Positions 14,271-26,600 of a stretch of 64,000 nucleotides of DNA are shown piece by piece; within the stretch, counting starts at the first letter, position 1, and every line of letters starts with the position of its first letter. Source of the DNA: Fasciolopsis buskii (Eukaryota > Platyhelminthes > Trematoda > Plagiorchiida > Fasciolidae). The stretch is taken from positions 51,532 to 115,531 of the forward strand of contig LUCM01011233.1 of assembly GCA_008360955.1 (NCBI GenBank), in the 5' to 3' direction. Both the position numbers and the translations under genes were made by a program. The notes beneath the pieces were generated by a model, which was given only the letters and a program-made list of their open reading frames with translations, searched no databases and was not told the DNA's origin.

Positions 14271-16300
14271 GCACCCCATTTTCCTCCAGTAAACTACAAC
14301 GATATTTTGTTTTACTTCTTGTCATTCTACCACGGCTCGCAGTTTACTGCTGAGAAGTTTACGAAAACATGTATTTACATTTTGACCAAATTATTATGGT
14401 GGTTATAAACTATATCTTCATTTTTTCTTTATGCATCAACCAAAATGTAACGTCTTGAGTTCTGGGAATTAGGCATTTATTAATATACAAATAATAAATG
14501 GATTCACCAAACCGATAATCAATTTAGACAATGCGATCTGATTGAAATTCCAAAGCTAGCCGTATGATTATTAGAATTCAACATTTTGTGCAATTTAGGC
14601 ACAGACTAGGTTAATCTGGAATATGCACACAGCCTGCATGTGCCAGATATCGGTATACATTGAATGATTCCGTTTTTTTTTCTTATTTTCACTAAACCTT
14701 GTTTTACCAACAAACAAGAAAGCTGTTTCTAGTGATGGCTGTCTCACCTCCGATCACGCGCAACGAATTGATGAATGTATCAGAATTCAATCGTTTCTTC
14801 GACCAGTTCATAAACACTGGTCAATACTTTCACTACTACTTTTACTAAGGGGATATCAAGGTGAAACCTCGATTGCAAGCGATAAATAGAGCTAATTCAG
14901 TTTCTTGGTTAATATACACGAACTCTTTGCTAAGAGCCATCTAGTATTGCGCTCGTATTTTAGCACATGTCTGCATGATACAGCAATCGAACATCGATTC
15001 AGCTGTGCGCTCAAGAACACTGCCATGGCCAGTTGAACGGACATAAAGGTAGCACGGGACTAACATTTCACATCTTCAGTCAAAGCATCCACTTAGGAGC
15101 TGGATCTTATTGCAAAATGTTAAATCTCGGTGAAGTTGGCTTTTATTGTTTACTTCAAAATACCCTAATTTCCGGAAGAGATATTAATGTCGATTTCTGG
15201 AATAAATGTAAGAGTATGGAGACGCTTCATTTACAATATCAGCCGACAAAAATAAAAAAACTGAGAATCTAAATTCACTTTACAACTTAGTTGTGTTCGT
15301 AATAGTTACAAGTCTTCGTCAGATTATTTAGAGAATAATGGACCTGAAATTATCAGTTTGACAATACTTGTGTCCGTTTTCCAATCATCCGCTAGTTTTT
15401 CGAGCATTCGGATTTTGACAATAATAATTGTCTATAAATACTTAATCAGAAAATGGTAGCAATAACCGAATTGCTTGAAAAGTCGTCCTTCAATATTCGT
15501 CTGTTCTTGCCTGATTCAAATTAACCCATCATTACTGTTCTGCGTTTTTGCTTCCGCCAAAACCCTTAGTTCCAACAACAGCAACCGCGTTATCCCATTG
15601 CCACAAGTTTCTTTCACCACGTCAGATGTATGACGTTCTAAATAGTACAGGCCGTGACGTTTCTTATGTTGCCTGGTAGATGTAACTTGCGCGGAACTAG
15701 AGAAATGTTTGCAAAAACCTCCAGATCAACAATGCGCAAAAGTGAAAGGAAAAGCTGTGTTTAAACCTCAGTAACTTTATTCTGCAAAGCAGTGCAAATA
15801 CCGTCAGCTGAAGAGCCGCATGTTTTAATACACAGCTGAATAAACCGGCTCAGAAACAGGCATTCAGGACAATAAACGCACTTGGAATTAACTGGAATTA
15901 ATAGACATTAAGCCGCACAAAATATTCGGGTTAGTTCACAACTAATTAGCATAAGATGAACCTTGGTACTGTATCCGCTATTTGTACAAACGACTAAACG
16001 TCTTGCAGTCCACACGAAGACAAAAATATGTTTTAACTGTCCGCAAACAGGAAGACATGAAACTGAGCTCAGCAGCTCGTAAACCCATTTGGTGTCGGTT
16101 GTTTCGAAATGAGTTGAGGACTGTGCATATGTGAGACATTGCTCAAGTACAGAAGCATTGCCTGCAGACATTGGTTTTGATGTTTCTGTTGGATTGTCAA
16201 AGAATGACTTTTACAACAAGAATGCCGGTAGGATAAATGCCAGTTTTCGAGGAGAGACAAATTAAAGAGAGACATAAACAGCCTATATTTGAAACAGTGA

Positions 16301-16415
16301 ACCAGTCATCCAGTCAGTCAGTTACTTAAACCAGTCAGCCAATCAACAAAGTCCGTCGGTCAAGCAGTCAACCAGTTAGTTGGTTACTTGGATACTGAAT
16401 CCATCAGTCATTGAC
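16301..16415. repeat. degenerate CAGT-type simple repeat
   Basis: CAGTCA, CAGTCAG, CAGTTA and CAATCA words recur about every 4 to 8 bases through this stretch. It is an old, mutated tetranucleotide microsatellite with a CAGT/CAGTC core and no clean period. Confidence 0.6.
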
Positions 16416-18827
16416 AGGTATCCATTGAAGCTGATTTCCATGTGAGTCATTACAAGAGAATGAGGTCCCAGCCTAGGTCGTTCTTTTTTCCAAGCTATCC
16501 ACTGCACACCTGTCCGACAGTACGTTGTATAATACAGTTATTTGTACAGAATAGTATGACAAATAGGTTATCTAGAGGACTTTTCCCGATAAGAAAAATA
16601 TAGTAGCACCACGCCCGCCGAAGCAAGCAGAAATCGTTTCGAAATTACTTAATGTTTCTCTTGGAAACTGTTTGCGGAACACATAAAAAAACGATCAGGA
16701 TGATGTCGAATTTTCACCGCTTGCATATCACTTACTTGGAAGGTATCAGATAATTCATGTAGATATGAACCGTCACATTGCATCTGCAACTGGGAGTTAA
16801 CTCCACTTATTTGACTATCATAATATGCCAGTGGAAACGGACATACTCTCTGGTTTTCTAATCCTATTGTCTACTATATGATTACTCCCGATCACATAAG
16901 TTCGTATTGTGTGCACATTTGAGGTTGAAGGGACGTGACCCACCATAAGATATCCGAATTCTTTTGATTGTGACCCAGTCATTGGTTGCCACGGAAAGCG
17001 ACTGACCAAGTGCCTCGCAAACAAGTTCGATAAAATACTGAAATGGACTGATCAATGCCCCCCCCCCCCCGAAATGACACAGAAGTCTACTAAAAATCAC
17101 TGCCTAAAATGTGTGACACAAATATGAGCAGGTAAAAACGATCCGGAAAGCATGTATCCACAATAATCTGCCTCCAAACACTGAGTACTGGGAAGCACTT
17201 CCAGAATGTTTCTTTAAATTACCTCACTGGCTGATATTCGTTATGCTAATCATATCAGATTCAACAAGCATTTTCAAACTGATTGGCGTGGCTAGATACA
17301 GAACGGTCGTGACCCGATGTTTATTCCTCACTGTCTTGTTTTGACACTGTGAAACTTCATTTCGGAATATTTATTTCACGTTGCATGGATGTATGCATAG
17401 AGATGATTACGTAAATATCATTGAATGATTAAAATATAATTAACAAATCGACAATTACCGATTGGGGAAAGTTTTATAAAATGGCAATTTTTGCAATCAA
17501 ACAAAACATGCGAGTTGAAATTACCAGCCAAGTATTATCCACTATACAAACTTTCAGAACATCAACCTTTTTCGTGAGGCTATTCCAACTTAGATCCACT
17601 GAATTCCAATTTACGAAAATCAATACATTCTTGCGGTCGTTGGCTTGGTTCAGGAAATTCCCAAGAGTCAACTTAATAGTCGTGCAGCTTCGATACAGAT
17701 TTCGTCCGTACGTTTTGAGACAGACAATTAGCCTAAACGATAGGTCCCGGGAACAGATGTTTTATTCTACCACAAGAATATGCATAAATGTTTTTTCTGT
17801 TGTAAGTTTTATTACACCTGCAAATCCCGAAAAATTTGTATCCATAAAATCTTATCCATTCACAACGATAAGCGAGGCTGAATAGTCGAAGAAGGGAACT
17901 GGGAGTGCCTCTACACCCGGAATCTTTTGTCACCATAACTGAACTAAATTCCATTTTCTCAGCCAACTGTTTATTGTTCCGACGATGTTGGCGTCATAAC
18001 GTTTCGACCATTTTTCCCTCGTGATACACATGAAAATTTAAATGACAATAAAGATAGTCCGACAAATTTTTTGCCCGCAGCTTTTACTTCGGCTCCCTAA
18101 GGGGTAGAATTTCCTTAAGCCGCTTCTGCGGGAATATTTTATTACTGATCGGCACCTAGATTATAAACTGCTACAACCGGCCCTGAAAAGCGTAAACAAG
18201 CATTTGGTAATGCGATAATGCAGAATAAAACTAAATCCCAATTTATCTAAAGCGGACGGCTCCTTGGTGATTCTTTAATGCACAAACACTCTGCCGTTAA
18301 TCACCAATAATTTATTCCGCCGTTGATAAGAATAAGCACAGTCACCTTTTACAGCAGCTTTCTAACGGGGATGACAATCGCACCGACAGGACGGGAATCA
18401 TTTCTTCATTCGAAGCAGAGACGCGCATCAGTCATCTTTTGTGGGTTTGATGAACAACTTGGTGATCCACAGCGTCAGCGTGGGACTCAGTATTGGCACC
18501 TAATCTACGCCAGAGTGATTTTAACTAATTAATCTTGTGTAATCTGATCGTCGATACTCCCCACATCTAATTCATGAACTCTTGTTTCAAACTGCCCTAT
18601 CATCCTGATTGAGAAAGTTCATGATAAATCTGAGATGCGTGAATAGTTTTGGCTAATCGAAGACGTAGTAGACTATCACAGTCAGGTCTGGTTGAGCAAG
18701 CTGACACTATTCCGGAACGGAACGGACTCTTGGGCGGCATTCATACCTTGATATTTGATGAAATTTCGCCGATCTGCAATGATTCAACTCCAGAGTCCAA
18801 ACACTCTTAACTACTAAGCAAACATAC

Positions 18828-18996
18828 CTTCCCGTGCTTGCCACATCCTCGTGAGGAATGAAAACCGCCCTCGATGAATTTAGCTTCCCATCACAGCCAG
18901 CGCAAATAAACAAATCTCGCACACATATGAACGCATTCACCCCCCGGATGTTCACTGAAAGCCCCGCTTTTTCAAGACTATCCAGCGAAAACCCGT
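18828..18996 (-). CDS. candidate internal exon, unidentified gene
   Basis: On the minus strand an acceptor TTTGTAG precedes 18996 and a donor GTATGT follows 18828, bounding 169 bp open in one frame. The predicted peptide (about 56 residues) is balanced and protein-like: it has GLSVNIRGVNAFICV, then DLFICAGCDGKL, then VFIPHEDVASTGR. The middle alternates hydrophobic strands with a CDG turn, which would suit a beta-propeller blade, but I cannot assign a family. Phases are 1 in and 2 out, so it cannot join directly to the exon candidate at 20558-20656 (phase 0). The C/G content is higher than in the flanks. It may be chance: an open frame of this length is not significant alone, and the call rests on the coincidence of splice sites and composition. 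Confidence 0.25.
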
Positions 18997-20557
18997 CTAC
19001 AAACAATTTCAAGTGTCACTTTCGGGTCGCAAAATGCCTTTTATTCAAAACAATTATTCTCGATCATCAGAGTTTCATGTCGGAATTCTTCTAAGCGTTT
19101 CATCATGAGAACCAGTGCAAAATATTATTTTTTCAATCCGGATTGTAGAACGCATTCCAATTGTTCCCAGTTGCAGCGCTTGGCCACACAGTAAGAGCGC
19201 CGTTCGCAGTTTAGATGTCTAGAATATTGTTTTTTGCAAGCCCCTCAAAAAGGGTGCAAATTAACTTTCTTAAAACTCAAAGTATCCTTCTGAGGCAATT
19301 TCAAAAAATAGCTATTGCGTTTCAGTTGTCCATTTTGAACTCAAGCGGTCAAGTTCCAATAAATGATTTATTCGAGTTTCGCCGACTAAACATCCCAATT
19401 TTCCGGCAATGCTTAAAGGCAATTGCTTGATAAAGTATACTCAACCAAAAAAAATCTGCAAAGCTTTGTATTTCTTATTTTTGATATATATAGAATTCAT
19501 TTAGTTTGTTTTAACCTTTCATTAGCACAAATAAAACAAAGTATTCTAGTTGCCCATTGTCATGCATCATTGATATGGAGACCAATTAAGTGAATACCTC
19601 GCTAGTGCTCGATTTATAGTGAATCGATAACAGACAAACAAGTGTTCAAATGTTACTGGTAGATGTAAAATCCATTAACACGTAACGCTTTGCAAAATGG
19701 ATGTTAGGAGTAGGAGTTCAACAGTATAGACTTTTTGGTTTGCTATAAACAGGTGGAGTTTCCAGTCAGTATGCCACATGGTTCTTTGTGCCATTTGAAA
19801 AGGCTGAAAAGCTATGCAGACGTTTATTCACATTTGCCTTTGGTCCGAAAGGCCAAAATATTCTGGATACTTCGGTTTTGAATGTGACCGGGTTTGCAAG
19901 TGGGTCGAGTCGACGCGTGTGCGATGAAAACTTGATGTTGAACTGTTCTCGCTTCAGAATTTCGTCAGCTGTTTTTATTTGGTTTTAATGAATTCCACAG
20001 GGTTTGAAAGTGATTTCTCGCGCTTTATCGCCCAAAACTGTAGATGTCCGGTTATCTCATCCCAGTGAAGAATCCACGAAGTTACATTCACACCGTGTCC
20101 AATACGCTTTAAAACCGAGGGACTAACAACTGTCAGTCAAACGCCCCAGTCATTTATCCGGTCTAGCCGTATTTTTCGTGATCTATTAAACTTCCCTTTG
20201 TGATAAGGGACTTGTCTCTTACTGTTTCGCATAGCTACAGTAAGCTTGCTCACGACAAACGACCTCCAAGTCAGAAGAGTTCTCTGTAAGGAAGCTAATA
20301 GTGAAAGCGCAATTCATTATCAGTTGGTCCCACGACCCAGAATTTGCTATGTCGCATTCAATACGAGCTTCACTCTACTCTTTGATATCACCTTTTTTGT
20401 GAACCGAACTGTTCTCCAGATCGATAGAATAAAACATTGACTGCAGAACAGGGTCATGTTGACCCTTTTAATGCAGTGATTTTAATCGGATTTTCTCAGC
20501 TGTTAACCAACCCATTGCTTTTTGAAAAAACTTCGTTCCACTCTGGTTATCACTTAC
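18997..20557. other. spacer between two exon candidates, nothing seen
   Basis: If the two exon candidates belong to one gene, this would be intron and must contain at least one further exon, because their phases do not fit. I cannot point to that exon. Confidence 0.4.
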
Positions 20558-20656
20558 TTCCGTAGTAAGGGTAAAGCGGCCGGCCAACTTTGATGTATTT
20601 TGAAAGATTGCAGTAGAGGCAACAATAAGATGTTCTCTTAAATCATCCAATACTTC
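20558..20656 (-). CDS. candidate internal exon, unidentified gene
   Basis: The minus strand has acceptor ATATCGCAG, 99 bp (33 codons) open in phase 0, then the strong donor GTAAGTGA. The peptide begins EVLDDLREHLIVASTAIF and continues QNTSKLAGRFTLTTE; it looks like an amphipathic helix followed by a polar stretch. A T-rich tract (AATTTTTCTGG) lies just upstream of the acceptor, as expected. Strand and phase match the PACS exons 34 kb upstream in transcript order. The V.D.L...L spacing faintly recalls the start of the conserved C-terminal region of vertebrate PACS (V.DQL..IL), but the second half does not match. I therefore do not assign it. Confidence 0.3.
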
Positions 20657-23600
20657 CTGCGATATTGTGGTCCAGAAAAATTAGGCACTGTGTTCTCCTA
20701 AAAGGGGGAATTGTAAAGCTACTTAATCATTGCTTAAAGAAAATGCCTTTAGCGAGACTTCAACCCTCAGCAAACATTTTTACTCACAGAGAGAAGAGGG
20801 TACTAGTCAGGTCTTAGTAGCCCTAGTTTCTCGTGGACACTTTGCATTCTTTTTTAATTTATGAAACTTCCGAGTTATCTGAATGCATGTCTGACTTGAG
20901 CCTTAAACCAGGATATGCAGTTCCATCAATTACATTTCAGAGGCAAGTCAGGTGTGTCCCCCAAATTTCATCTGTAAACAAAAGCCACATTTATCTTAAC
21001 CGAAGGTATTTGCGGCATTGGTTCTAGTAGGACAACTCCCATAAGTGGTTAAAAGTGGAGAGGCATTCACTATGGGCGTCGTATGACATCAGTATAAAAC
21101 GGATAGGACATAGACTGTTATTTTCCCATGTAGCTTTGATGTGCCTCCTCTTACGCCAAATCTAAATTTGATTACGTATTTTACCCATCAAAAGTCTCCA
21201 ATCTGTCATCCAATCTTAACAAATGAAAACTGTCGTTTTTGTAATCGCTCAGCAAAAGTTGGTAAAAATAATTTACGAATCCAGCGGACGTCTTTACCTA
21301 AGATCTTTTATACTGAACCGGTGCACCCTGAACGTAGGTCAGTCCGAGGCGGGACCGTTGGAATTTCACCTGAAGGACCTCCTTGGCAAACAAATATGGT
21401 CTTTCAAGTAATTAGGATTTCTTCTAACTTTAGCTGCTGGCCCAATTTTAGGTCAAACACTTTTGCTTGCAAAATCGATATATCCGACCCTTCATATCAG
21501 CGGGATGTACTGCTAGAGTCTAATTGATGTAATGGTCTATCTTTTCTCCTAGTAACGCATGCTCACCTTCGACTATTATGAAAATTCAAAATTGATCTGG
21601 ACACCCAAAACGATGCGAACAAAAACTATTCCCTTGATTACTTTCATGGAGATTCTAAAAGTTATATTTGTTGATTATACAACAAAGATTCTCATAGACT
21701 TTACAAAACCACCGTCTTCATCGTTGGGCCTGATTCCAGATAACCAGTTATGTTTTATGAAAATGACTGTACGTTCCATTGGCATCCACTATAGTGGCAA
21801 CTTACTTAAAACTCTGGCGAATATCATGGATATCTACGTCCATGAATGGAAACGAGTTGAATGGGCCGCTGGAAGTACAAGCATGCGACGTAAAACTATA
21901 GGCGATATGATACTCCTATCTAGCTTTTTGTCTTTGTCTTTTCCGCTTCTTGTCAGATGGTCGTTGTCTCGATGCAAGATAAGGTCCTTAGCTAGACTGA
22001 CCGTTTGTCAGCAATAAATGTGCAGCTACCTCTATATGTCATCATTTCGGTTCCCTAGGATAGATCATTCTAATGCGAAATCCACAAGCAAAGTATCGGT
22101 TCCATTCGGAAAAATCCCAAAGGAAAGAAGTCTGATTTTGAATTTGTACTGCTCAGGGGTTTCCTTCGCTATGAACATTTCCGGAATTCTTTCCTCGCAG
22201 CCCCACGGCTTATCACATTAGGAAAGGCACCACGCAATATGCTCTGAATGTCCTGGAGGCCTATAATAAATTCATTTTAGGCTAACTCTTGTACATGGTC
22301 ATGCAGCTAATCAAACTAAAACGTTTTTATCCCTTTTAGGAACTTTAGACATTAAACAACCCATCTGTGTTTTCCAAAGTTCACCATTAGTATTTTTTAT
22401 GAGTTCCACCGGTAGCTCATCACCAACAATGTGATAAGTATTTAACCAGCCGATTTTAACCTGCAGTACTTTACACCGGGACGCCGCATTTCCATCATTT
22501 GAAAATAATGTGCTCGACCACGAATTTCTGAATCACAATAGCGGTTCCATAACCTAGGTGAAAGACATGCCTGAAAAGGTTCGGTAAAAGCAATCTGTTC
22601 AGTATCTGAAAAGCAAAACGTTCCCAAATTACCACCAACAGTTCACATAGCTCTCAGTTACCAAGGCGATAATCAAAACCATGGCGAAGTATATTTAAGA
22701 ACAACGCCTCAACCACTTGAGCCCAATATATTCCGGAAACAAACAAAATCAGCCAGACATTCCGAAGGTAATCAGGCGCATTTTATCTCTGAAACGCTAT
22801 CGCCTTGCACAAGCAATTGCATTCACCTACGAAAGGTAGATAGACAAGATCAAAAAATGTCATATTGAAACAACACAATATGACCTATTCCAATTAACTA
22901 TCCTCATTAGAAACGTAACCTACACAGTTTGAGTGCTAAACTGGTGAGTCGTAGGAAGTTAAATGTTGCAGGCAGTTACTGTTCCCAAGCTATCAACGTC
23001 TAACTAACCGTTAGGCTTAAAACAACTGAATCAGTTTTTCGTCTCGGGTTTGCGTCTCAATTCGTCCCCAGTGGATATACAGTCGTTTTACTGTGACCTC
23101 AATGATGAGAAGATGAGTGTTGATCCTGCATGATAAAATATTTTTGTAAATAAAGTAAGCATAGTCAAGTAGTTGCCACCTCCAATAACTGATTCCAAAA
23201 TCAGAGTAAAGATTGTTATATTTAGTAGCTCAAATCGTTGTTTCGCAACAGTGCCGGGATTTAGAATGAATAGTTTCAGGAAGACGAAAATCCAGGCGTT
23301 GATTTTACTAGTTAGTCTACACCGAACGGAATTTGTAGACGAATGCCTGTTAAACATACTGTATAACTAGAATTTACTAGTTCTGTCTTGTAGAACAATA
23401 TGTAAGGCAACCAACGACCGATAAAGCTTCCTTCCAACAACACATTGTGGACCAGTCATTTTTTCATACAGACCCTGCCATACAAGCCAAACGTCGGTCT
23501 TCTAAGATCCGGAGGGATCATTGACCAATATTCGACTGGCAGCTCTGTCAAAAATGTAACAAGTCCCATGAATGCAGCAAAGGACGGCAAAAAATATCAC

Positions 23601-26600
23601 TGTGAAGTGTTTTTAAACTGACTTGCTACAAAAGATACTGATTAGTAAAAATAAATGAATAACACGGTGGCCATGCTGGATACCGTAACACGTGCACCGT
23701 ATCACGCAGTGGGGTAACGATGCAATGGAGCCTCCAGGGAAATTTCTTGAAGTTAGGCAAATTGACCGAAAATAAGATGAATGTTCAAGGTAAAGGAGAC
23801 CACTTAAGGTAAAAGATGACGAAATATGTAAGGAAAACATTGGTTTAAAATTACATGCTACTAGGAAAAGCTTGAGAAATGCACAGTTGTTTTTGATTGG
23901 TAGAACTTTTGGTATGATTTTGTTACTGATTTATGCTAGCAAGACGGTTGTGTGCAAAATTTATTGCGTCTTTAAATATGAAAAGAAAAATCAGTCTGAG
24001 AACGTCAAAGTATAACACGGCGAACGTTGGGGTTTATCCAATATCGTTAAAAAGCTCTTTACGCTGGCAGCGCGACACTTTCCTTGGTAACCTTACTGGT
24101 TTGTTTTGCAAACATTTTCGGCTTTATCCCAAATATTCCTAAATATTGGCAACCTGAAAATGTTGTGCTCATTCCAAATAACCGAACTAAATTACTTATC
24201 CACGTGGCTCCCCTCCGCCGACAGCCTCACCCTAATGTGCATCATTTGTTGGGAGTCGAAATTAATCCTCGGTCAGTAATGGTCCTGTCTGGATATGTTT
24301 TAATGACCCATTTTAGTTTGTATCCGAACCCTATAGGGCTAAATTGGAACAATTTTGCTTTGTTTCTAAACCTGTGGTCATTCTGCAAAGTCAGTTACCA
24401 CTTTGTTTTTGGACTGTTACTTTTTTTCGTCTCAGTTCTGTATTCAGATCGGTAGATGGAGACATTTCGGTGCTACGCAAATACTCATCAGGCCTTAGGT
24501 GTATCAGAATGTTCTTCCTGTATTGTCCCTCAGTAATCTTTGTTCTACCTAAGGAGGATTTAACCATACTATGCTGAGGGTTGTCTGTAATCAGACGTGT
24601 TTCTTCTATTCCAGCTGACTCAATTAGAAATGTTTATGCAGCCTGCGTAGGAAGACAGGGGTCCAGAATCCACTCAGCATTAATACTGTTAGGTTACATC
24701 GACGGGTTCAATATTTAATCTGTTTGCTTCAAGTATTTCACCGTTTCGTATCTCCCGAGAATTCTGATTAAGAAACGGAAAGTCATGAGAAAGCTCCGTT
24801 CTAATCTCTGGGGTTGATCACGTCCTATCTATTGTACACGTGCAATCACTTTCAAGCTGACAGTATCAGCTTCTGTGATTTTTTCAATGAGGTGTACTTT
24901 TCTAGCTGACAATATCTATCACATAAGGCAATAAAGTACCAGTTAACTGACTGGCGTCACTAGACTCATTCCAATCAGAAAAGTAATTAAGAGGACATTT
25001 CTCTGCCATAGAATCTCGTGTCTACATTCCACATATTTCTCTTAAGTCTATTTGTGAATGCATTCATGCTGGAAAACGAATACTGCACTAATTAAATGTA
25101 ATTTGTAATGGGATACACTGAAGTGTGCGCCACAAAACCGCGAAAGAAAAAAGGGGAAATAAATCAAACAATATGCCGTCATATTGTTGACTAAACACTA
25201 ATAAAATTTTATTGTAATATGAAAAGTTGACCTTGGAGTAGGTCAAAGTTTTGCCTCCTGAGCAGAAAACATTTTCTGTCTTACTTTTATATTTGCACGC
25301 CGGTACTCTTCTCCCAGGTGAAGCTGTTATCGAAGAGGTGACTGCTATGCACGTCAGGTATTTCACCGGTTTATGGTCTCTTTTTCGTTGGTAGTTATTT
25401 GTGGTAATGGTGGTAGTGTGTACAGGAGACTAGTGCCGAAATGGGCCTCTTTAAAATCAGATACCCAAATTGAACTTAATGATTTCTCATCTTCTGTCTC
25501 TGTACTTTATGAACACAGGTGAATATGAATTCATGGTCCGAAGCAGACCGACCAAAATTGGCGAGTAATGTTGACAATAAATGTTCCCAGTCGTGTGCAC
25601 GCTTCGGGCGATTAAAGGTGCGTCAAAACGAGACAGCCGATATTGAGAGGAGCTTGATACAAATACGTAGTGGGACAAGATTCAACGATGTCATCAAAAT
25701 GGCTCTTCCGGAGAGGGCCAAAAATGACAAAATGATTTAGAAATAGTCACTGCTTTCAAAACCATACGCTGCACACTTGCCAATGTTTCACAGGAATGAA
25801 TTGTGAATCCGTTAACCGAGATGTTGAATAAACGGATTTGTTGATCCTCATCAAATGCCTCGAATCGCATGAGGCTGCACAATCACTGGTGCAACAATCA
25901 GACAAATATTAGTACGTCTCCGGCGAAGCCGTTGGGTGTTTCTTTAAATCGCAGGCACCGCATATTTAGGAGAAGCTGACTACTAAAGAATACATTGACT
26001 TCTACTAGTTATTGCTTATTAGTGAAGTGCCAGTTCAATACGACTCAATTAAATGCTCTGTTAGATTTAAGAATAGTTCCCCTGTGAAAATGGAATTTGC
26101 AATCAGATTATGACAATACTGAAATGAAGGCTGGCCTTCATAGATGAACACCTCCAAGGAATCACGGATAAAATCAATGTTTGCTTTATTAACAAGATAC
26201 GTGAAAATAAGTCTGCGACTGTGAAGAACGCAGATTGCATGCAAAATTAGAAACGCTATCCATGTTCCCAAAGATCGCCTTCGTTTCAGATAGATGTGCT
26301 TGATGTGTTTAGGCATATGTGTATGTCCCTCCTGTCTTCGATGAGTAAAGACAGGTAAACACAAAAGTGCGTCGACACGAGTAAAACAGTTTGACTGATT
26401 CTCAGGAGGACTTTCTGGGTATTTGAAATGCAAATGTGACAACGCCCGTTCTAGATGCATTTCAAATTTCCCCATTCAAAAGTCAAGCCTACTGACGTCA
26501 CAACTAGCAGATTTGCTTTTCCTTTTTGTGTAAAACATACAGTGCTTGTAGTCAATCAGTTTACATTGGTGAATGTGGCCCATGCAAGACCGGAAAATGA

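Larger units (their letters stand above)
7298..18827. other. no gene seen
   Basis: This holds only short open frames on both strands, the longest near 100 codons, which is within chance for this base composition. A possible short exon lies near 12690-12830 on the plus strand; it has an AG before GCTAAGCG and a basic stretch followed by a hydrophobic one, but it is too weak to call. Three small sequence features inside the block (12491, 14237, 16301) are listed separately. There is also a run of 13 C at 17058-17070. Confidence 0.55.

Noticed and set aside
17481..17885. 134-codon plus-strand frame
   Set aside because: The composition is driven by A/T-rich DNA (many F, I, S, R), there is no domain, and it overlaps antisense frames.
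21559..22017. 152-codon plus-strand open frame with ATG
   Set aside because: It has no recognisable domain or splice context, and a frame of this length is about what chance gives in 64 kb at this base composition.
24461..24494. Hammerhead-like core on the minus strand (CTGATGAG ... CGAAA)
   Set aside because: The segment between the two core boxes cannot form stem II beyond a single base pair, and no matching helices I or III are evident.
26035..26475. 146-codon minus-strand frame
   Set aside because: No domain is recognisable and the peptide looks random; the length is within chance.
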